Shown in pieces: positions 31,530-42,212 of a DNA stretch of 64,000 nucleotides. The DNA comes from Siphonodentalium dalli (Eukaryota > Mollusca > Scaphopoda > Gadilida > Siphonodentaliidae). The first letter of the stretch is position 1; each line of letters begins with the position of its first letter. The translations under genes were made by a program, and so were the position numbers. The notes under the pieces are model-generated. The model had not been told where the DNA came from, made no database searches, and saw only the letters and a program-made list of their open reading frames with translations. The stretch is taken from positions 170,257,107 through 170,321,106 of the forward strand of contig CP136061.1 in assembly GCA_032622095.1 (NCBI GenBank), given 5' to 3'.

Positions 31530-33790
31530 CACTACATACATATATAGGTAGCCCCACCACACACATATATAGGTATCACCACCACATACATATATAGGTA
31601 TCCCCGCCACATACATATATATGTATTCCCGACACACACATCTATAGGTATCCCCACCACACACATATATAGGTATCTCCACCACATACACATATAGGTA
31701 TCCCCACCACATACATATATAGGTATCACACCACACACATATATAGGCATCACCACAACACACATATATAGGTATCCCCGCCACATACATATATAGGTAT
31801 CCCCGCCACACACATATATAGGTCTCCCCACCACACACATCTATAGGTATCCCCACCACATACAACTATAGGTATCCCCACCACATACATATATAGGTAT
31901 CCTCACCACACACATATATAGGTATCCCCACCACATACATATATAGGTCTCCCCACCACATACATATATAGGTATCCCCGCCACATACATATATAGGTAT
32001 CCCCACCACATACATATATAGGTATCCCCGCCACACACATATATGTGTCTCCCCACCACACACATATATAGGTATCCCCACCACATACATATATAGGTTT
32101 CCTCACCACACACATATATAGGTATCCCCACCTCATACATATATAGGTCTCCCCACCACATACATATAGATGTATCCCCGCCACATGCATATATAGGTAT
32201 CCCCACCACATACATATATAGGTATCCCCGCCACATACATATATAGGTATCCCCACCACACACATATATAGGTATCCCCGCCACATACATATATAGGTAT
32301 CCCCACCACACACATCTATAGGTATCCCCACCACATACAACTATAGTTATCCCCACCACATACATATATAGGTATCCTCACCACACACATATATAGGTAT
32401 CCCCACCACATACATATATAGGTCTCCCCACCACATACATATATAGGTATCCCCGCCACATACATATATAGGTATCCCCACCACATACATATATAGGTAT
32501 CCCCACCACACACATATATGTGTCTCCCCACCACACACATATATAGGTATCCCCACCACATACATATATAGGTATCCTCACCACACACATATATATGTAT
32601 CCCCACCTCATACATATATAGGTCTCCCCACCACATACATATAGATGTATCCCCGCCACATGCATATATAGGTATCCCCACCACATACATATATAGGTAT
32701 CCCCGCCACATACATATATAGGTATCCCCACCACACACATATATAGGTATCCCCGCCACATACATATATAGGTATCCCCACCACACACATATATAGGTAT
32801 CCCCACCACACACATATATAGGTATCCCCGCCACACACATATATAGGTATCCCCACCACACACATCTATATGTATCCCCACCACACACATCTATAGGTAT
32901 CCCAACTACACACAACTATAGGTATCCCCACCACACACATCTATAGGTATCCCCACCACATACATATATAGGTATCCCCACCACATACATATATATGTAT
33001 CCCCTCCACACACATATATAGGTATCCCCACCACATACATATATAGGTATCCCCACCACATACATATATAGGTATCCCCACCACATACATATATAGGTAT
33101 CCCCACCACATACATCTATATGTATCCCCACCACACACATCTATAGGTATCCCCACCACATACATATATAGGTATCCCCGCCACATACATATATAGGTAT
33201 CCCCACCACATACATATATAGGTATCCCCACCACACACATCTATAGGTATCCCCACGACATACATATATAGGTATTCCCGCCACATACATATATAGGTAT
33301 CCCCGCCACATATATGTTTATGTATCCCCACCACATACATATATAGGTATCCCCGCCACTTACATATATATGTATCCCCACCACACACATATATAGGTAT
33401 CCCCACCACATACATATATAGGTATCCCCACCACACACATATATAGGTATCCCCACCACACACATATATATGTATCCCCGCCACACACATATATAGGTAT
33501 CCCCACCCACACATCTATAGGTATCCTCACCACACACATCTATTGGTATCCCCACCACACACATATATATGTATCCCCACCACACACATCTATAGGTATC
33601 CCCACCACATACATTTATAGGTATCCCCACCACATACATATATATATATCCCCACCACACACATATATAGGTATCCCCACCACATACATATATAGGTATC
33701 CCCACCATATACATATATAGGTATTCCCACCACATACATATATATGTATCCCCACCACATACATCTATAGGTATCACCACCACACACATC
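31530..33790. repeat. Third, partial copy of the 4.8-kb block
   Basis: Unit order around 26167-26475 recurs from 31532 (offset 5365), and that of 26476 to about 27.9 kb recurs from 32316 (offset about 5840). The extra 475 bp between the two offsets reflects a local repeat of units around 31.84-32.32 kb. The copy is less regular than the first two, with unit gains and losses. Confidence 0.65.
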
Positions 33791-34520
33791 TATAGGTATC
33801 CCCACCACATACATATATAGGTATCCCCACCACACACATATATAGGTATCCCCACCACACACATATATAGGTATCCCCGCCACACACATATATAGGTATC
33901 CCCACCACACACATATATAGGTATCCCCGCCACACACATATATAGGTATCCCCGCCACACACATCTATATGTATCCCCACCACACACATCTATAGGTATC
34001 CCCACTACACACAACTATAGGTATCCCCACCACACACATCTATAGGTATCCCCACCACATACATATATAGGTATCCCCACCACATACATATATATGTATC
34101 CCCTCCACACACGTATATAGGTATCCCCACCACATACATATATAGGTATCCCCACCACATACATATATAGGTATCCCCACCACATACATATATAGGTATC
34201 CCCACCACACACATCTATAGGTATCCCCACTACACACAACTATAGGTATCCCCACCACACACATCTATAGGTATCCCCACCACATACATATATAGGTATC
34301 CCCACCACACACATCTATAGGTATCCTCACCACATACATATATAGGTATCCCCGCCACATACATGTTTATGTATCCCCACCACATACATATATAGGTATC
34401 CCCGCCACTTACATATATATGTATCCCCACCACACACATATATAGGTATCCCCGCCACATACATATATAGGTATCCCCACCACACACATATATAGGTATC
34501 CCCACCACACACATATATAT

Positions 34521-34545
34521 GTATCCCCGGCATTCCCCGCCACAC
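34521..34545. repeat. Irregular unit with a 10-bp insertion
   Basis: GTATCCCCGGCATTCCCCGCC replaces the usual GTATCCCCGCC seen in the paralogues (for example near 30000 and 33475). About 10 bp containing GGCATT, not otherwise part of the unit, have been added, probably by a local repair event. Confidence 0.6.
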
Positions 34546-35570
34546 ACATATATAGGTATCCCCACCCACACATCTATATGTATCCCCACCACACACATCT
34601 ATTGGTATCCCCACCACACACATATATATAGGTATCCCCACCACATACATATATAGGTATCCCCACCACATACATATATAGGTATCCCCACCACATACAT
34701 ATATTTATATCCCCACCACACACATATATAGGTATCCCCACCACATACATATATAGGTATCCCCACCATATACATATATAGGTATTCCCACCACATACAT
34801 ATATATGATCCCCACCACATACATCTATAGGTATCCCCACCACACACATCTATAGGTATCCCCACCACATACATATATAGTTATCCCCACCACATACATA
34901 TATAGGTATCCCCACCACAAACATATATAGGTATCCCCACCACACACATCTTTAGGTATCCCCACCACATACATATATAAGTATCCTCACCACACACATA
35001 TATAGGTATCACCACCACATACATATATAGGTATCCCCGCCACACACACATATATAGGTATCCCTGCCACATACATATATAGGTATCCCCACCACACACA
35101 TCTATAGGTATCCCCACCACATACATATATAGGTATCACCACCACATACATATATAGGTATCCCCACCACACACATATATAGGTATCCCCACCACCCATA
35201 TATATAGGTATCCCCGCCACACACATATATAGGTATTCCCACCACATACATATATAGGTCTCCCCACCACATACATCTATAGGTATCCCCACCACACACA
35301 TCTATAGGTATCCCCACCACACACATATATCGGTATCACCACCACATACATATATAGGTATCACCACCACATACATATATATGTATCCCCAACACATACA
35401 TATATAGGTATCCCCACCACATACATATATAGCTATCCCCTCCACATACATATATAGGTATCGCCACCACATACATCTATAGGTATCCCCACCACATACA
35501 TATATAGGTATCCCCACCAGATACATATATAGGTATCCCCACCACACACATCTATATTTATCACCACAAC

Positions 35571-35573
35571 ATA
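35571..35573. other. Left 3-bp target duplication (ATA) of the CACTA-like element
   Basis: ATA directly before CACTACTG, repeated directly after CAGTAGTG at 42210-42212 and single in the empty paralogue at 31040-31042. A 3-bp duplication is the norm for CACTA/EnSpm transposons. Confidence 0.85.
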
Positions 35574-35581
35574 CACTACTG

Positions 35582-36095
35582 CGCGCACACCCATTAAATG
35601 CCCATTAAAGGCCCATTAATGATATACCATTACAAATCCATTAAAAAACCCATGATTTTCCCATTAAAATACCCCCTTAATATGTAACCTTTCACAGCCA
35701 TTAAATTGCCATTATTATAAGAAAGTTAACGGCCATTAAAGCTAAATAATTTTAATGGGTATGTGTATGGCCATTAAATTAACTGGGGTAATGGGCATTA
35801 AATGAAGGCGGGAACTAAAGGCCATTAAAAAATTAATGGCAACATTCTGTGTTTAATTGCCATTAAAACCCCTTTAAAATCCCATGAAAGGTTACATATT
35901 AAGGCCCATTAAATATAATGGGCATTAAAATGGGTCATTATAATGGGCATTAATTTTGGGAGGTAAATTTTGATGCCCATTAAATTTATGGGGGCAGGGT
36001 GCCCACAAAATTGATGGCCATTAAATACAACCTATATTTAATGGTTGGTTCATGGGGCATAATAAGGCCCATTAAATATGATGGGTATGAAAAAC
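35582..36095. repeat. Left subterminal CATTAA repeat region of the transposon
   Basis: About 20 occurrences of CATTAA or its complement, mostly as GCCCATTAAA or TAATGGGCATTAAA, in both orientations at irregular spacing. Subterminal motif clusters in CACTA elements bind the element's own accessory or transposase proteins. That role is inferred here. No coding potential. Confidence 0.75.
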
Positions 36096-36994
36096 TGGTC
36101 ATAAACAGAATGAGGTCTCCAGAGGGTGAGTTTGGCGACGCTGGTCCGCTTCACTGAAATGACTAGACACTTTATCTCCAAACTTGGGTATGATACCGGA
36201 ATTGGGTGTTTATAGCCAGAATATGGCCCGGTACCTTGAATGTCCCTTTAAAGTGGTACAGTACTGTGTGTATATTTATGGACTCCCCGATTCCTCATTT
36301 CTCTGTACAATATAGCTCAAGATGATCTATTTTTAAATGGGGCATCAACTGTGTTAAAATTAATTACAATGGATAGAAATAATAATAAAACATATATAAG
36401 GCCATTACAAATTCAAGTCTGGGTTCACAAGCAATTATGTCTAAATGTTTTGATAAGGGAGGGTGTCTTATTATATTTATTATTTATTTAAAAAATTTCA
36501 AAACATACTCAAAATCGAATATTAAATCTGTTTTCATGATTCCAGGTTCATGTAATACAACTTGTATCTGTGTAATCACATGTATACAGGGGTAGCTCAA
36601 TACATGGGAATACTCTGACACCTCTGTTGCCCAATTCCAAAAGCATGGCTCTAAATGGATATTGAGGAAAGGCATAGCATGAGTTTTGTCTGGTTCTATT
36701 CATGATAGTGTGAGGGATATGGTTTATAAAGTCAGAAGCACTCAATGTCTCCCACCAAATATCATAACTGTACAATGTAACCACACATACATGTATAGAG
36801 AAACACACCACTCAAATTACAAAAAACTTCTGACAATTATATTAGGAATTCTGAGAAATCTGATTCAAATGTAGCAGTGCCATAAATTGCTCTACATGTA
36901 TTTATTTACTGCAATGCCCATGGATATCCACTATCAGGAACAATTCTCAGTGACACTGATGTAATTTTTCTAGTGTTCCACAAGAATACTATAT
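36096..36994. other. Unassigned interior sequence of the transposon
   Basis: AT-rich single-copy-looking sequence between the left subterminal repeats and the foldback element. Short open frames (up to 87 codons, both strands) lack any recognisable motif and overlap each other. I see no gene here. Confidence 0.5.
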
Positions 36995-37272
36995 ACCGGT
37001 GTAACACGATATCTCCCACCCTGGGTATCTTCCCCCCCCACTCGTACATTTTTTTTCCCTCACTTATTTTATATTATTATGGTAAGAAATGCCGAGAAAA
37101 CTATTAAATTTGTTGTTTTTTTGTGGTTATTTTGAAGTTTAACTTAACCCAATAATAGTATAAATATGTCAAAATATTACCTTATGATTCTATCGTTTAA
37201 TTTGCTTTATATAGTCATGAAATGGCGAGAAATTAACTTTATATGAGCAAAATTTGATTATAGTAAGAATTT

Positions 37273-37322
37273 GGGGTGGGGGGAAGATACCCAGGCCTGA
37301 GTATCTTCCCCCCCCCCCCCCC
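37273..37322. repeat. G-tract / palindrome / C-tract module 1
   Basis: GGGGTGGGGGG, then the near-perfect palindrome GATACCCAGGCCTGAGTATC (37286-37305, centred on AGGCCT), then a run of about 15 C. The module can form a hairpin with a G:C stem. Five further versions follow at about 37443, 37612, 37781, 37931 and 38098. Confidence 0.75.
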
Positions 37323-37442
37323 ACTCAGCACCTACATATGACAAAAATTAACGCATGATTTTATTGCTTAATTTGCTTTATATAGTCATGAAATGGCGAG
37401 AAATTAACTTTATATGAGCAAAATTTGATAGAGTAAGAATTT

Positions 37443-38148
37443 GGGGTGGGGGGGGGGGAGATACCCAGGCCTGAGTATCTTCCCCCCCCTCCCAGCACCT
37501 ACATATGACAAAAATTAAACGTATGATTTTATTGCTTAATTTGCTTTATATAGTCATGAAATGGCGAGAAATTAACTTTATATGAGCAAAATTTGATTAT
37601 AGTAAGAATTTGGGGTGTGGGGGGATACCCATGCCTGAGTATCTTCTCCCCCCCCCCCCCCCCCCCACCCAGCAGCTACATATGACAAAAAATTAAACGT
37701 ATGATTTTATTGCTTTAAATAGTCATGATATGGTCAGAAATTAACTTTTTATGACAAAAAGTTGATAGAGTATGAATTTGGTGTGGGGGAGAGGCCTGAG
37801 TATCCCCCCCCCTCACCCAGCAGCAGAATTAAAAAAAAAATATATATAAGTTTATCTCGCCATTTCATAACTATATAAAGCAAATTAAGCAATAAAATCA
37901 TATGTTTAATTTTTGTCATATATAGGTGCTGGGTGGGGGGGGGGGAGATACTCGGGCCTGGGTATCTTCCCCCCACCCCAAATTCTAACTCTAATCAAAT
38001 TTTGCTCATATAAAGTTAATTTCTCGCAATTTCATAACTATATAAATCAAATTAAGCAATAAAATCATACGTTTAATTTTTGTCATATATAGCCACTGGG
38101 TGGGGGGGGGGAGATACTTAGGCCTGGATATCCCCCCCCCCCACCCCA
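37443..38148. repeat. G-tract / palindrome / C-tract modules 2-6
   Basis: Modules at about 37443-37493, 37612-37670, 37781-37819, 37931-37979 and 38098-38148, spaced about 150-170 bp, within the repeated arm unit that also contains AAATGGCGAGAAATTAACTT or its complement. Module 4 near the centre has lost the first half of the palindrome. Modules 5 and 6 are in the inverted arm. Homopolymer lengths differ between modules and are the bases most liable to sequencing error. Confidence 0.7.
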
Positions 38149-38527
38149 AATTCTTATTCTATTAAATTGTTCTCATATAAAGTTAATTTCTCGCCATTTC
38201 ATGACAATATAAAGCAAAATAAACGATAAAATCGTAAGGTAATATTTTGACATATTTATGCTATTGTGTGAGGGGTTAAGTTAAACTTCAAAATAAAAAC
38301 AAATTAAACAAATTTTTTTTAATAGTTTTCTCGGCATTTCTTACCATAATAATATAAAATAAGTGAGGGAAAAAAAATATATGAGTGGGGGAGAGGGAAA
38401 TACCCAGGGGGGGGGGAGATAAACTGTTACACCGGTTTATATCATTATACTTTTATACTGATGGCTGCTGATGTGAGAACATACCTTCTCAAAATTAACT
38501 TTAAATAAGTGTCCCTCTCAAACGTTG

Positions 38528-39198
38528 GAACCGCGTTGAGAATTGACCATCGACGCGATTCTCGTGTTAACGGAACGCGGTCGTAGCGTTACTCCAATTC
38601 AGTTGTGATTTTCCTCAATGCGTTCGAGGTAACCGTCAATGTAACATAGCGCGGTGGGCATGACTGTCAACGCAACAAACGCGGTTGAGATAACCGTCAA
38701 CGAAACGGAACATTGCCAACATAATACAATGTTATTTTGGCATGGTGGGAGGTATGAATAAAATGATTGATTGGTGTTAAATGTTTTACATTTTCATTAG
38801 AATTTTTCTGGAAAAAGCTAATAAATAAATGTAGATTGCATTGATCGTGCTGCACGAATTAATAGAGTCTTTTATTTAGAGATGCAATTGAGATTTCTAA
38901 CAACCAAAACACTTTTGAGTTCACGTCGCGTAGTTATGTGATTTTCTGTTTTCAGAGAGTGGGAAAATGACACTAAATTAGTCATATGTGATCATAAATT
39001 ATATTTAAAACAAAAAATTTAATGGTTAAAAAACTACTTACATGACTCATCGGCGCGGTGATTGTAATCTTCGCGTGTTGCGTTGATCCTTGACGCAACG
39101 CATTTAACATAAACGCGGTCTGTGTTAATGTTAAACTTCAACGCGGTCGTAACGTACCAACATTGCGTTATCAACGCAACGACCGCATTGTGTTGAAG
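38528..39198. repeat. AACGCGGT / ACCGCGTT motif cluster flanking an AT-rich core
   Basis: GC-rich motif copies lie at 38528-38706 and again at 39040-39198, separated by about 330 bp of AT-rich sequence. One motif group at 38552-38585 (GACGCGATTCTC, GTTAAC, AACGCGGTCGTA) has an inverted match at 39458-39491, beyond the small element at 39199-39460. This looks like a degenerate inverted-repeat element later invaded by another. I could not define its ends. Short open frames across it are not credible genes. Confidence 0.5.
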
Positions 39199-39460
39199 GT
39201 ACCCCGCTGGACAAAACAAGTGTCCACTTAACCGCGGTTTGCGTTGCCACCGTGGCCGAACTGCAACTACACCGCGGCTCCACCAGCTGACTGCAGTTCG
39301 GCCGTGTACTTGCTGTTCGGCCGTGGTGTACTTGCCATTCGGCCGCGGTGTACTTGCCATTCGACCGCGGTGCTAAACCGCGGTTACACACAATGACACC
39401 GCGGCCGAACGGCAAGTACACCGCGGTGGCAGTGGACACTTGTTTTGTCCAGCGGGGTAC
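39199..39460. mobile_element. Small inverted-repeat (MITE-like) element with perfect 30-bp ends
   Basis: 39199-39228 (GTACCCCGCTGGACAAAAC onward) is the exact reverse complement of 39431-39460. The outermost GTAC is itself palindromic and could be a 4-bp target duplication, leaving 26-bp inverted ends starting CCCGCTGG. The 262-bp interior contains about 22-bp tandem repeats of the type TTCGGCCGCGGTGTACTTGCC and their inverted copies. It is non-coding. It lies within the AACGCGGT cluster, apparently splitting it. Confidence 0.7.
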
Positions 39461-39769
39461 GACCGCGTTGTTAACTCCTGAGAACCGCGTGATCCCTGAC
39501 GTAATGCACATAGAAAACGAACTCATTTTTTCCAATTTATTTGTCCAAAATTGAAAAAATGGACAGACGATAAAATATCAGACCACGTGCTTTTTACCGG
39601 AAGTAAATATAACCGGTGTTTTTAAACATGTGGCCGGTGAACCAAAAATAAGTCCCTATCACAAGCGTATTGAGGGAGGATTTTTTATTTTGTTGAGATT
39701 GCGCTAAATAGTTTTGCTGCAGCCATGGAGCGGACTTTTAGTGATGCGTGCGTTACTTATACCCCCTTT
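39461..39769. other. Intervening sequence without recognised features
   Basis: Contains the right-hand AACGCGGT inverted match (39458-39491) and then AT-rich sequence leading into the 176-bp tandem repeats. I see no gene. Confidence 0.45.
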
Positions 39770-40910
39770 AAAAAGAGGGTTAAACTGTTTTGCACCTATC
39801 CGTCCGTACATGCGTCTGTGTGTGCGACCGTACGTACGACCGTCCGATGTTTGTTCATGTCATAACTTGAACAGTAGTGCTCCGATCTCAATGAAATTAG
39901 GTATGGATGTTCACTACAATGAGGACATTAAATAGAGGGTTCCATCGTTTTGTTCCGATTTTCCATTCTAGAGTTATTCATCTTTCTTTATCTGGAAATG
40001 TTGGCTTTTGCATGGTATGCCTGGTGTCAGTTCATGTTGTAACTTCAACAGTTTTGATGGGATCTCAATGAAATTTGGTATGGGTGTTCACTACATGAGG
40101 ACATTAAATAGAGGGTTCCGTCGTTTTGTTCCGATTTTCCATTCTAGAGTTATTCATCTTTCTTTATCTGGAAATGTTGGCTTTTGCATGGTATGCCTGG
40201 TGTCAGTTCATGTTGTAACTTCAACAGTTTTGATGGGATCTCAATGAAATTTTGTATGGATGTTCACAACTATGAGGACATTAAATAGAGGGTTTCATTG
40301 TTTTGTTCGGAGTTTCCATTCTAGAGTTATTCATTTTTGATTATCTGGAAATGTTGGATTTTTGGTCCGTCTGGTGTCTGTGCTTGTCATAACTTGAACA
40401 GTAGTGATCGGATCTCAATGAAATTTTGTATGGATGTTCACTACTGTGAGGGCACATGCAATAGAGGGGTCCATCATTTTTTTTTCGGATTTTACATTCT
40501 AGAGTTATTCATCTTTGTTTATCAGGAAATGATGGCTGTTTGGTATGTATGCATGGTGTCAGTTCATGTTGTAACTTCAACAGTTTTGATGGGATCTCAA
40601 TGAAATTTGGAATGGATGTTCACTACTATGAAGACATTAAAAAGAATCTTCCATCGTTTTGTTCGGATTTTCAATTCTAGAGTTATACATCTTCGATTAT
40701 CTGGAAATGTTGGATTTTTGGTCCGTCTGGTATATGTTAGTGTCATAAATTGAACAGTAATGCTCGGATCTCAATTAAATTTGGTATGGATGTTCACCAT
40801 TATGAGGACATTTAATGGCACATTCAACTATTTGTCTTGTTTTGTTTTTTGGTTCTATAGTTATTCATCTTTGTTTATATGAAAATGCTGATTTTGGGTC
40901 CATCTGTCTG
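39770..40910. repeat. Six tandem ~176-bp repeats
   Basis: The anchor ATCTCAATGAAATT recurs near 39890, 40068, 40243, 40418, 40600 and 40774 (last copy ATTAAATT), spacing 174-182 bp. Each unit also has GTTCACTAC, GAGGACATTAAATAGAGGGTTCC, TTCTAGAGTTATTCATCTTT and ATCTGGAAATG blocks. The first unit starts with a GTCCGTAC/GACCGTACGTAC low-complexity stretch. Repeats of this style occur in molluscan genomes, recalled and not checked. The 68-88 codon open frames here follow the repeat and are not genes. Confidence 0.8.
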
Positions 40911-41689
40911 AGTATATAGCAGTCATATTTTATAGATATACCCACACTAGGCGGTATGTAACAAGGGAGTATGTACCGAACGACAGTCCATCTCTTGTTT
41001 TTAATGGCCTAACTTTAAAAGATTATGCAATATATTAATTAAAAAATAATATAATATAATACTACTTGTATTGTTAATAAACAAATAAAAAATAGAAGGT
41101 CTCTTCTCACGAGGGCCCAGTGAAACTTTGAGTACCGGTACATGTATTCTATATCGTAGTGAAGCTTCCGATTCTTATGGATTAAAAATTTTGAATGGTG
41201 GGGTCAACCTGACAATCAAACAAATGACCAATGGGCTCACTTCAGTAAAATACACAATCAGAAGAAGATACGCGAGGCCAAAATAAAAATAAAACATCCA
41301 TGTTTCCGGTTTGTCTTGCTTCTCAATTGCATACATGGCTTTTTCATTGATTTACCTCCTTGATTTATCTTCTTGTTTATATTTTCCCCACCATGCAAGA
41401 GCCCTGCATGGTAGTACTTTTATAGTTGGTTAGGCATGGACTAGCATAATGAGAAAGAATAGGGCTTCAGTAACCACTGCTTGAGATAAAAGTCTCTCTT
41501 AAAGTAGAGCAAAGAAATACATAAATGATCATCATTGTCTGAGTTTGTGCCTCTGTGTAGGTCATGTTATGAGCTTCCACTTAAAGTGACGTTAACTACA
41601 TGTAGCTGACTATATAAGTACTTTCCTTGGTTGAAACCATGGATATGGTCAATTCATGGCCATCACCTATGCAGCCATTGAAATAATTT
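40911..41689. other. Unassigned interior sequence of the transposon
   Basis: AT-rich sequence with no long open frame, no tandem structure and no recognised motif, between the 176-bp repeats and the right subterminal region. I see nothing annotatable here. Confidence 0.5.
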
Positions 41690-42201
41690 CCGAGTGATGG
41701 GCATTAGTTCGCAATAATAATTTAATGGGCATTAAATGTGGTCATTTGTTGGCCACTACCTGGGCAGCCATTGAAATCATGGCCATTAATATTACAACAG
41801 TTGTGAGTGATGGGCATTAATTTGCAATAATAATGTAATGGGCATTAAATTGGTTAGTTCATGGCCATTACATGTGAGGCCATCAAGATCATGGGCATTA
41901 ATTTCATAACAATTGTACTTGGCATTAAAAGTATACCAAATCATTGCCATTAAATTCAGTCAATACAAATTTTAATGGGGTTTAATGGGCATTAGAAAAA
42001 TAGAATGTGTGTTTAATGGCCAATTCAATGTTTATAATGGTGAACTGGCCATTAAAGCCTTAAAATTAATGGTGTTTTAATGGGTTCAGTGGAGCCCCAT
42101 TAAAATTGTTGTTACAAGAATTAATGGTATAAACTAATGGTTTTGGCCAATTTAATGGTATTTTAATGGGATTTTCATGGCATTTTAATGGAATGCTTGT
42201 A
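41690..42201. repeat. Right subterminal CATTAA repeat region of the transposon
   Basis: Mirror of the left subterminal region: about 20 TTAATG/CATTAA motifs, often as TAATGGGCATTAA or GGCCATTAA, up to the terminal CAGTAGTG. Similar density and length (about 500 bp) on both sides supports one element rather than a chance island. Confidence 0.75.
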
Positions 42202-42209
42202 CAGTAGTG

Positions 42210-42212
42210 ATA
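42210..42212. other. Right 3-bp target duplication (ATA) of the CACTA-like element
   Basis: ATA directly after CAGTAGTG. Satellite sequence resumes as CATGTATATAGGTATCC, matching the empty paralogue from 31043. Confidence 0.85.

Larger units (their letters stand above)
5419..35573. repeat. 25-bp minisatellite array, segment 2
   Basis: About 30 kb of the same 25-bp unit between the two transposable elements. Most units are 25 bp. Shortened units (23 bp, with CATATAGG in place of CATATATAGG) and lengthened ones (CATATATATAGG, CATGTATATAGG) recur in the same neighbour order in different places and mark duplicated blocks. I see no gene, RNA gene or unrelated insertion in this segment. The only internal irregularity of another kind is a 10-bp insertion near 34528. 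Confidence 0.98.
36995..38436. mobile_element. Nested foldback element, 1.44 kb, with long inverted arms
   Basis: Starts ACCGGTGTAACA and ends TGTTACACCGGT. The inverted similarity continues inward through CTGGGTAT, the TTTTTTTTCCCTCACTTATT block and GGTAAGAAATGCCGAGAAAA to several hundred bases in each arm. Each arm contains degenerate tandem repeats of about 161-175 bp, rightward to about 37.8 kb and inverted from about 37.83 kb, so the whole element could fold into one long hairpin. A candidate target duplication TATAT (36990-36994 and 38438-38442) is one base out of register, so superfamily is unresolved. No coding capacity. Confidence 0.75.
35574..42209. mobile_element. CACTA/EnSpm-like DNA transposon, non-autonomous, 6.6 kb
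   Basis: The block begins CACTACTG and ends CAGTAGTG, perfect 8-bp inverted termini, and is flanked by ATA on both sides. An empty copy of the site exists at 31040-31042. Beyond the 8 bp the ends diverge, but each carries about 500 bp rich in CATTAA/TTAATG motifs in both orientations, matching the subterminal-repeat architecture of CACTA elements. The interior has no long open frame (none above about 135 codons) and no recognisable DDE transposase. It would therefore depend on a transposase from elsewhere, unless an intron-split gene has escaped me. It carries nested repeats: a foldback element, a small inverted-repeat element and a 176-bp tandem array. The insertion and its boundaries are directly supported. 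The superfamily name is inferred from termini plus target-duplication length. Confidence 0.82.

Noticed and set aside
36484-36874. Short open frames on both strands (62-87 codons)
   Set aside because: They overlap, have no recognisable domain and lie inside a non-autonomous transposon in AT-rich DNA. Chance frames.
37749-37976. 75-codon minus-strand frame in the foldback element
   Set aside because: Runs through G/C homopolymers and both inverted arms. Its proline/glycine stretches are translations of the C and G tracts.
36988-38443. Exact target-site duplication for the foldback element
   Set aside because: TATAT is present on both sides but one base out of register on the right, and the region is TA-rich. 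Not reliable enough to annotate.
39191-39470. 8-bp (hAT-type) target duplication around the small inverted-repeat element
   Set aside because: Only the palindromic GTAC is shared. The next bases on each side differ.
39034-39554. Open frames of 68-134 codons over the GC-rich motif cluster
   Set aside because: GC-rich palindromic repeats open frames on both strands at once, and the peptide changes with each repeat unit. No domain is recognisable.
39714-40603. Plus-strand frames of 73-88 codons over the 176-bp repeats
   Set aside because: They repeat with the DNA period and break in each unit. Translation of a tandem repeat, not a gene.
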